In this document: positions 56,625 to 64,000 of the stretch, piece after piece | Layout of the letters: each line of letters begins with the position of its first letter | Position numbering within the stretch: the stretch's first letter is position 1 | DNA from: Macrolepiota albuminosa | Taxonomy: Eukaryota > Basidiomycota > Agaricomycetes > Agaricales > Agaricaceae | Direction of reading: 5' to 3' | Assembly (NCBI GenBank): GCA_027475525.1 | Contig: JAMWFC010000082.1 | Coordinates: forward strand, 3,350,115 to 3,414,114 | DNA: 64,000 nt | Program-made: the position numbers and the translations under genes | Notes under the pieces: model-generated | What the model was told of the DNA's origin: nothing | Database searches by the model: none | The model's input: the letters and a program-made list of their open reading frames with translations, nothing else

Positions 56625-57561
56625 TGATAGGACCCTATACAGGTTAGGCACATCAACGGCAGGCTTGGCACCAGCTCTGGAAACCTTGCCGCACTCGTCC
56701 TGAACTTGGCACACGCGTTTTATCCATTTTAAGCCATTCCCGATGGCCGGACACAGCAAGAAGCAGATCCGATCAATGATAGTGCCAACGGCAGCAGGAA
56801 TGACAACTGACAGATGGCATCAGTTACTGACAACAGCGCTTAGCAAGAAGATTGATGATCTATCAAAAACTGACAGACAGCTTGGTGTTTGACCTTGGCG
56901 GATAACACCGCTTAGTGCCTTGATTTGGTGCCTGACATTGATTAGGTATGTTGATGGACAGAAGAATGATGGTTTGATGGTTTAGCATCACGATCTGCCA
57001 CCTGGCGCCGCTAAAGGTCTTGAATGGACGGCAGGGATCTGAAACCGTTGGAGCTACCCCTTATAAAATTTTCTAGTTTACCGCTCTTTGGCCACTGGCG
57101 ACGGCAAACTCTTTGTAGTATAAAAGTACTTACCAACTTGTACAATCATCATCAGACGAGTACAGAGTTTCCTGCTCCCCTTACTTCAGTCTCCCTTACG
57201 CTCAAAGTCTCATTTACGGTCGGCAACGTCGAACTTGTCGGCAGTTGCAGACTATCGCCAGCTTTCAACCTCTTTGTGCCTTGCAGCTACGGCAGGCATT
57301 ACCAACGCTTAGATCTTGCTAAGCTTACCATGTCCTTACCGCTCACTTTTGCCGTGTTCACTTACCGCATTTTTCTTAGGCGCTTTACCTTAGCGCTTGA
57401 CACTTGCCGACACCCGGTACCGACTTTTCACCTTTTTCACAGGCGCGTTCTCTGGGACCTGCCCGGAACTCCCTCAACACTTTAGCGCACCCAACGCATA
57501 CCCTTTTGGTACGGTAACACTATAACTATATTTGTTACTGACCAAACTTTGGGCGTCATCA
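56625..57561 (+). repeat. Gypsy-2 3' LTR
   Basis: 937 bp, the same length as the 5' LTR; ends GGGCGTCATCA and is followed by the duplicate ACAC. TATAAAA boxes are kept. Differences from the 5' LTR are mostly C/T and G/A changes in the first 300 bp. Confidence 0.92.
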
Positions 57562-57565
57562 ACAC

Positions 57566-58034
57566 GTATGACTTGACATGAGGATAAGAGAAGAATTAAC
57601 AAATTGTATCAACAACGTGAGTTATAATTTGGCACTGGTAATCATAGTTAATTTATTTCAACAGAACAAGAATTTCATGCTAGAGCAAAACATGGTTGAT
57701 GTAGGCCTATTGGCCCTTTAAATTGAGCTGATTGTACTGATGATGTGTCCGTTGATATGTCAGAGTCACCCTCACCATCTTCATCGTCATGCCTGAAAGC
57801 AAACTATGAAGACATCACACTTACCAGACCTCAGGAGCCATATACACCGGAGGACTTTGCATTTTTGACTGCAGACTACCTGCTTGATGAGGATTTCTGG
57901 GCCTCAGATGCATTACACGGATCTAATGAAGAGGAGGAATACACATCGGACGAGTCCTGCTTGATGAGGATTTCTTAGGCTCAGATGCATTACATGGATC
58001 TAATGAAGAGGAGGAATACACATCAGATGAGTAA
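57566..58034 (+). pseudogene. KDZ-1 accessory gene E, 3' end
   Basis: Exon to 57616, intron 57617-57664, then the last exon. Collinear with 32490-32077 of KDZ-2. A TGA at about 57723 (CGA in KDZ-2) and an inexact 67-bp duplication (57889 and 57956) disrupt it. Confidence 0.75.
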
Positions 58035-58229
58035 TTTAATCGTTAGTTACTATAATTCATGGCTTTTCCGTTGGTTATTTTTCGTTAAGATTAACTGTCC
58101 AGTTGTTTTGATCCGTTATGCTACTCTCATGGACGGAAAAAACCACACACTATTCAATGATTACACAATCAATTTACTACAAGTAAAATGCTAGCATCAT
58201 GAAGTTGATCCATTCAGTCTAATATTCTG

Positions 58230-61200
58230 GGTGTAGTCAAAAATTCTCGACAGTTTGATGTCAATGCACTAGTGGGAGTCGAACCTACCTACTGCAAGAT
58301 ACAAGGAATACCAATTGAGAATATTCCACTACACCACGGATGCTTACTGGACAGTGCTATGATGTAAATAATTATCAGTCTACAGATGAATCAGTTGCAG
58401 TAAATTCTTGGATCCGTCTATGTACAGGATACCACTTCAGCAGACCCCTTCCACCTCCTGTCAATTTACCAAAAGTAAAAATTGATAATACTATCCATTC
58501 AAATTCTGTATAATACTAACTTGTAGTAAATGCCTGTGGTACAATTGAATATTGATACATTGATATTTCATATTGTGCACAAGAGCTGGGTTTGACTGCC
58601 ACTAGTGCACATAGATGACTCAACTTTTTACAGTATGAGTGCTATGATATAAATAAATATCAGTCTAACATTGTCAATTCAATACTTGTAGTAAGCGCCT
58701 GTGGTACAATGGAATATTGATACATTGATATTTCATGTTATGCGCAAGAGGTGGGTTCGACTCCTGCTAGTGCACATTATATAATAGCAGCAGGCTGCTG
58801 ACGTCTGCTAGCATCATTAATGTGATTTGTTTAAAATTCCAGAGATTTCTGCAATAGCATAAGGTGGACAACTTTGCCCATCTGGTCATTCCAGTTCATG
58901 TGAACTGGAATGATCTCATGCGCCAAGTCCTCCATCCTATACCTGCTTCAGTAATTTCTAGAGTTTTGAATTAATTGTTAGTTACTACACAGTATGATAA
59001 ACAAAATAAGGTTGTAATTTTATAGTGTCTTTTTATACTGCTGCATTCCCTTCCATACTACAAGTAAAAATTGATAACACTATCCAATCAAATTCTGTAC
59101 AATACTGACTTTTGGTAAGCACCTGTGGTCAAATGGAATATTGATACATTCATATTTCATATCATGCACAACAGGCGGGTTCGACTCCTGCTAGTGCGCA
59201 TTATATAATAGCAGCAGGCTGCTGACGTCTGCTAGCATCATTAATGTGATCTGTTTAAAACTCCAGAGATTTCTGCAGTGGCATGGGTTGGTCATCTTTG
59301 AGCATCTGTTCATTCTAGTACCTCACGTGTACTGGAATCCTCATGTGCACAAATTCCTCCATCCCATTCCTGCTTCAGTAATTTCTAGAGTTTTGAATGG
59401 ATCAACTTGATGATGCGAGCAAGCCAATGAACAGATTTATAGACACAGGTCCACCAGACTTGTTTCTCCTCTTTCAACCTAGCACCATCCCTACTAAAAT
59501 ATTGGTCATTTTTACACAGGAAGAGGACATCAACTACCGTCTGCTGATGTCAGCTGGGTCACATGCCAACATCCGCTACCGTCCGCTGGCATGCCAGTGG
59601 ACAGCAGACACTAATGCACTCTCTTCCGCCTTTCCCCCTCTTTCTCCCCAGTGCCATCCTCTCTACTCTCCACACTACCTCACACGCCACCCCCTTCCCT
59701 CCTCCTCCCTGACCTGACGTCCACTGGTATATCCATGCTCCTCCCCCTCCCCTTCCCCCTTCCTCCTCTTTCTCCCCATCCCCATCCCTCTTCTGCCACC
59801 CCCCACGCTCTCTGAGATGCCACCTCATGCAGCGGACGCCTACGCACCTCCTTTCCTTCTTTCCCGCCCTGATGCCGGGCGATGCCAGACAATGCCAGGG
59901 GTTGCTGACGGATTCCCGTGGATGCCAATGGATGTGGATGGATGCTGACAGATGCCAGCGGGTCACGACAGCTGCCGACGAACTCCGACAGATGCCAGCT
60001 AATAGCCAGCTGATGGCAGATGATGCCAACACCCCTTTCAAGCCACAAAACCTCTTTTGGAAGGTATGCCACTCCCCTTCCACCTCAAAATATCCATACA
60101 GGGACCTGCAGGAACATAGGTGGACATCTGCTCATTGTGTTATCCAACCTTTGACTCTATCCATTGGTAATGGACCTGTGGTGCAATGGTTAAATGTGTG
60201 TTCCATTGCTGGAGGCCTGCCCAAGGCCAGGGGTTCAATTTCCCCCCACAGGCATACGGCGGGCAAGACAATGTTTCTTTTTCTTTGGTCCAACTGCCCA
60301 AGGCCAGGGGTTCAATTTCCCCCCACAGGCATACGGCGGGCAAGACAATGTTTCTTTTTCTTTGGTCCAACCAGCCTCTGTGGACCTGCATAAGTGTCAT
60401 GACCCCTCCCCCCCGGAACCTTCCCGGGACACCCCCGGAGCCCCGTCTGGGAACCTCTTTCATCGACCCCACAGCGTGCCCCGCCCCCACAGCCACCGAT
60501 GCCACCATCACGCGCATCAAGGACCGCCATCAGCCAACCCCCAGAACCCCGCCTCACGGACCCCAGGATCCCCCGCCATCAACGATCAGATCACACGACT
60601 CGCCTCCAGCCATCACGCATCACCGCCCCCTCCGCGCCAATTGATCGCGCATCCCCACATGCACAATCCCAGTATACAGTCTCTGCCCACTACTCAATGA
60701 CCCGGAATTCATCCCAGACACCCCAGAACCCCGAGACACGGTCCCGTAGTACTTATAGCACAGTTCTCCATTGTATTCGCTAGTCTTGATTTTACTTTGG
60801 TTATTGCGTGCCCTCTTGCTTGACTGGTACGCCTTGATTGGTACACTTCGACTGGCATGCCTAAGTATTCACGTGCTCTAAGTTTTGGTACGCACTTTGC
60901 GACTCTTGATTTACTAACTTGGTCTCGTCTTAGAACCTCCGGTTCACGACTCGACCCCCTCTAACTCTCAGTTACCTCCAACCCAATTTACTAACTTGGT
61001 CTCGTCTTAGAACCTCCGGTTCACGACTCGACCCCCTCTAACTCTCAGTTACCTCCAACCCAAAACCCCTGGACTCTAGTCCCCTCTCCTGGGATTACCC
61101 CTGTCCCCATCTTGAACCCCAGAGTCCTAGCCCTGGAGTTCCAGACACCCGAGTATTCGTAGGTCAAGTCCGCATTGTAAGGGTGTTGCTTTCCCGGAAA

Positions 61201-61795
61201 GCCCCCGACTCAGCGGAACCTGACAATAAGCCTCTGCAGATGTTCACTGGTGCCCTGCGCAGGCCTGGGAGGGCCTGCATAGGTTTGAGTGGGTCAATAT
61301 AGGTCTGCGTGGATGTCCGCTGGTGGCTTGCGTAGGCCTGCGTAGGTCTGCGGGGCCCTTTTGTGGATGTACACTGGCATCAGAGGTGGGAAAAGGAGGG
61401 AAGGGGATGCACGCAGCCTCGAGTTATTGTGGGGAGGAAGGGAGAGGGGAGGGAAGTGGGGAACCTTGAGGAGGGTTGATTCATGCCATGATGTCCGCCA
61501 ATTAAGGAGGCTTTCACTTGTGGGCTAATGCCTGCTGGTGGCCGCTGATGCACATTGATGTCTGCTAGTGTCCGCTGGCATCTGCCGGGCCTGCATGCGC
61601 ATGTGTGTGCCTGCCTTTTATCGATCCACTGGACCGTGTCATACAGCACATTGTGACACATCCACGGCTCTGTATTCTACGGCACTGTGGGCACTGCACC
61701 GCTCCAGTATAGCAGACTCTGCTAGACATGTATGGTACAGCACAAAGCAAGCTCCCGTACAACGTATGACACATACCATTGTGATGCCCTACCCT
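58230..61795 (-). repeat. KDZ-1 right terminal repeat with tRNA-like modules
   Basis: Collinear with both terminal repeats of KDZ-2. Modules: 58265-58343 (minus), 58530-58609, 58695-58774, 59119-59198 (plus, 80 nt each) and the 83-nt type at 60172-60254. Many CCG-containing words of KDZ-2 read as CCA or CTG here. It contains a 77-bp duplication at 60217-60370 and the solo LTR at 60395-61225, and ends in CCCTACCCT at 61795. No gene is supported. Confidence 0.8.
60395..61225 (-). mobile_element. solo LTR, family C, copy 3 (reversed)
   Basis: TGTCATGACC...GGAACCTGACA with ATAAG on both sides (60390-60394 and 61226-61230). The empty site in KDZ-2 reads GCATAGGCC at the same place. A 77-bp duplication lies at 60909-61063. 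Confidence 0.92.
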
Positions 61796-62359
61796 GGTTT
61801 GAGGACAACAACTTTAATGTCCTTTGGTGGCCAGCCCAATCCCCTGATCTCAACCCTATTGAACATCTCTGGGAGTACCTCAAAGAGCAACTTAGGCAGT
61901 ATGAAACACCTCCTTATGGTGTGCATGAATTATAGGAGAGGATCTCTGGGAGTACCTCAAAGAGCAACTTAGGCAGTATGAAACACCTCCTTATGGTGTG
62001 CATGAATTATAGGAGAGGATTGCAAAGGAGTAGAATGAAAAACTACCAGAGGTATGCCAAAGACTAATAGAAAGCATGCTAGAAGGATTCAAGCAGTTAT
62101 CAAGGCAAATGGAGGACATACAAAGTACTAGATACTAAAATTAGAGATGCTCAAAAAACTGTCCCAATGAGTGAATATTTTAAAATGGCTATTGCTCCAT
62201 CAGTTTTGATCTTGATTATATAAACTTAGATTCATTTTTGTAGTTACGATGCTATAGTACTTTACGTGATTTAATCAGGATTTTAAGTACTTTCCATCCT
62301 TCATGCCAATGTCATCTTTCAAAAAGTATAAAACATTAGGACAGTTTTTTGAGCCACTG
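61796..62359 (+). mobile_element. Tc1/mariner transposon, 3' remnant
   Basis: The frame encodes WFEDNNFNVLWWPAQSPDLN and PIEHLWEYLKEQL, the conserved end of the Tc1-type DDE domain; the invariant Asp is in SPDLN and the catalytic acid in PIEHLW. Stops follow at VHEL and AKE. The right end has the terminal word GGACAGTTTTTTGAGCCACTG and TA at 62360-62361. The 5' part is missing because KDZ-1 inserted at 61795. A 77-bp duplication lies at 61865-62018. Confidence 0.85.
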
Positions 62360-63200
62360 TACATTCCATGCCATTCCCAAGGATTGATCAATTGTGCCAT
62401 TAGCGCTCTGCATATTAAGAATGATTGTTGGGTCATAAATGATGCCAAGTTTGTTAGCGACATTGGCAGCCATTGAAATGATTTGTGATCCACTGTCCAC
62501 AATAGACTCTACCTCGCTTTTTCTGTCAACTGTCAACATAATTGAGTGAATTGCATGAGAGTCTTGGGCTACAGTAAGGATGGCAGGATTGTCGCTAGAT
62601 CTTAGCAACTTGAGGTAGGTTTTGACTGGGTCAATGGACATAGCTTCTTTGAGTGGTGCGGCCTCTTCTTTGATTTCCGGTGCTACCATCTAAATCCAGG
62701 TAGCGCGTCATTGCATTCATCCACCGCCATTACATTGTTAGCTACATTTCATTGAGGGGTAACTGCTGTATGCATCTGATTCCTGACATCTGGCGCCACA
62801 CTGCATAGCTCTCCTACTGATAGCGTGACCTGACTCTTCATAATGTGAACAAGCCAGCTGTTTATGCTGTCTGTCTCAAGGTTGCCAAGCGCTATCATGT
62901 GCTTATGGTGAAATGCCAGTCCAGCCATCACGAGTTATTGCATTATCCCTAATTCATAAGTGCTGTCACTGGCTAGCTAGGCCCTGTGCTGATTAATTAG
63001 CATCACCTGTCAAGACCTTACTGACAGCGTGATGACAGCTGTCATTCCAGCTGCCACTGGCATTATCACTGATTGATCTTGATGGTTGCCATGCGTGTCC
63101 ATTGGAAATGGCCTAGAAATGGTAAGTTGCATGCGGCAAGGTGTCCAGAACCGCTGCCGAGCCTGCTGTTGATGCACCTAGCCCATGTGAGGTCCTATCA
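62360..63200 (-). mobile_element. decayed Gypsy-2 relative: LTR fragment, gag end and protease
   Basis: Reading on the minus strand: an LTR fragment starts TGATAGGACC at 63200 and matches about 220 bp of the Gypsy-2 LTR. A frame follows at 62749-62931 that resembles the end of Gypsy-2 gag (QVTLSVGELCSVAPDVRNQM). Then the protease frame at 62360-62689 (SIVDSGSQIISMAANVANKL) is cut by the Tc1 remnant. Most of the LTR and gag are deleted. Confidence 0.75.
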
Positions 63201-63366
63201 TCTCCTTCCAACTGAAAATTTGACTGTCCCCAGTCACCAAAAATAGCTCCTGTTACTGTTTTGTGACAGGTGGCCCATGCATCTGCAAAAAACCCCCTTA
63301 TAGTCCTAGCACATAAGTTTGGACTTCACCTCTTTTCCTGAAAATCTCTGGCGCTCTCTCAAAAAA

Positions 63367-64000
63367 ATGTCTTTCCATATTCCAACTCTGCCCCCCATCC
63401 CCTCAAAGGAAGCTCAGGATGCTGCCAACATGTACATTGCCAAGGCCAATAACTTTGTTAGGCGCATCAAGGGTGTGGGTGCGGAGGCGCCTCCAAACCT
63501 CATTGTTGCAGTTATGAAGCTGTTGGAGTGTTGATACAACGTTCGTGTCCTTGGCATAGGCTGGAACAGGGAGATTGAAGTGCGGGAGTGGTGTTGTGCA
63601 CGGTACATGGATAACTATGGGGCTGAATAGCTGGGTCCTTTTTCTTGTTTTGTGAGTTGTTGCCAATGGTTGCCGCATTGCTACTAACAGATCTCCTAGG
63701 TGCCTCCTCCCATCCCAACTATTGAGGATGAGTTAGAGGATATCCTTTCTGGCACCTTGCCAATGACGGTAAGTGCACCAGTGAGTATCTCTGACTGTGA
63801 TTTCTAACTTAGCTGTGGTCTGATCTGTCTCCTTGTAGTAAGCAAGAGGTGTTGGTGCTGCTCACCAATATGCAGGTCAATGCTGAGATGGCAGCCATTT
63901 GTGAGGACATGCTGGCAGAGGCCTTGCGAGATGCCAAGGAGAGGACAAAGGCCTTGGAGGAGCAAGAAGCCGCTGGTGAGAACCTGGTTGCTAAGAAGAA
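63367..64000 (+). pseudogene. antisense accessory gene of a second Gypsy-2 relative (partial)
   Basis: Collinear with the antisense gene at 54233-56454: start MSFHIPTLPPIPS at 63367, introns 63652-63699 and 63779-63812 with GTGAGT and GTAAGT donors at the same positions, then LWSDLSPCSKQEVL and an Ala/Glu/Lys-rich helix to the window edge. Two in-frame stops (about 63532 and 63628) show decay. It is antisense to its element, which lies on the minus strand and whose LTR begins at 63200. Confidence 0.75.

Larger units (their letters stand above)
45776..57561 (+). mobile_element. Gypsy-2: Ty3/gypsy retrotransposon with an antisense spliced gene
   Basis: LTRs of 937 bp at both ends (45776-46712 and 56625-57561), flanked by ACAC (45772-45775 and 57562-57565). 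The uninterrupted target in KDZ-2 (about 32460-32490, reversed) reads GAGACACGTATG, confirming the 4-bp duplication. Order: LTR, gag, protease, RT, RNase H, integrase, then on the minus strand a multi-exon gene, then a polypurine tract and LTR. A solo LTR of its own family (49613-50717) interrupts pol. Stops and an integrase active-site change show it is defective. The two LTRs differ mainly by transitions, concentrated in their first part. Confidence 0.92.
9096..61795 (+). mobile_element. KDZ-1: old KDZ/Zisupton-type DNA transposon, interrupted by nested insertions
   Basis: Pieces of one element are split by later insertions: 9096-12061, 26507-29986, 45761-45775, 57566-60394 and 61231-61795. 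Ordered together they are collinear with the complete copy KDZ-2 (29987-45752, opposite strand). It carries part of gene B, the transposase, genes D and E, and a right terminal repeat ending CCCTACCCT at 61795, the same end as KDZ-2. It is decayed: many codons and splice sites intact in KDZ-2 are lost, mostly by CpG transitions. It lies inside a Tc1/mariner remnant; the next 8 bases, GGTTTGAG (61796-61803), are the predicted target duplicate. The left end is lost at the gap. Confidence 0.85.

Noticed and set aside
57889..58022. A further case of the 77-bp artefact
   Set aside because: The period is 67 and the copies differ at several positions, so it is a natural or different duplication.
1..64000. 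CRISPR arrays, bacterial operons, riboswitches, rRNA
   Set aside because: None is present. Introns, LTRs and transposon families are eukaryotic, and the spaced repeats are tRNA-like modules or duplications.

Overview
The window looks like transposon-packed DNA of a mushroom-forming basidiomycete (Agaricomycetes). Genes are split by 43-91 bp introns with GTRAGT-type donors. There is a KDZ (Kyakuja-Dileera-Zisupton) transposase with its CxC2 cysteine domain, a chromodomain Ty3/gypsy element, and an OTT_1508-type deaminase. All three are families typical of such fungi. Only one gene looks like an ordinary host gene: the deaminase at 562-1878.

Layout. 1-8995: a hairpin repeat, the deaminase, about 5 kb of AT-rich DNA with decayed reading frames, and a solo LTR (7693-8518) with a perfect 5-bp target duplication. 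8996-9095: a 100-N gap. From 9096 to 61795 almost everything is one old KDZ transposon (KDZ-1) and what has landed in it. A Ty3/gypsy element with 173-bp LTRs (Gypsy-1, 12062-26501, minus strand, duplication GCTGT) interrupts its transposase. A younger, complete KDZ copy (KDZ-2, 29987-45752, 8-bp duplication GGAGTGGG) and a second Ty3/gypsy element (Gypsy-2, 45776-57561, 937-bp LTRs, duplication ACAC) interrupt its accessory gene E. A solo LTR (60395-61225, duplication ATAAG) sits in its right terminal repeat. Gypsy-1 carries three solo LTRs and Gypsy-2 one. KDZ-1 itself sits in a Tc1/mariner remnant (61796-62359), which sits in a decayed relative of Gypsy-2 (62360-63200). 63202-64000 holds the antisense accessory gene of another Gypsy-2 relative and runs off the end.

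How the parts relate. KDZ-2 carries four or five genes: the transposase, a divergent accessory gene (B), a zinc-cluster/coiled-coil gene (A) and two small genes (D and E), between long imperfect terminal inverted repeats full of tRNA-like modules. Gypsy-2 has gag-protease-RT-RNase H-integrase in sense, then a spliced zinc-cluster gene in antisense. Gypsy-1 has gag-pol with a chromodomain and a long sense third ORF. The older the layer, the more CGA-to-TGA and other CpG transitions it shows.

Data caution: 22 head-to-tail duplications, 20 of period exactly 77 bp and two of 78, occur in unrelated elements. Collapsing them restores exon phases in KDZ-2. They look like unmerged k=77 contig overlaps, so many apparent frameshifts here are probably assembly errors.
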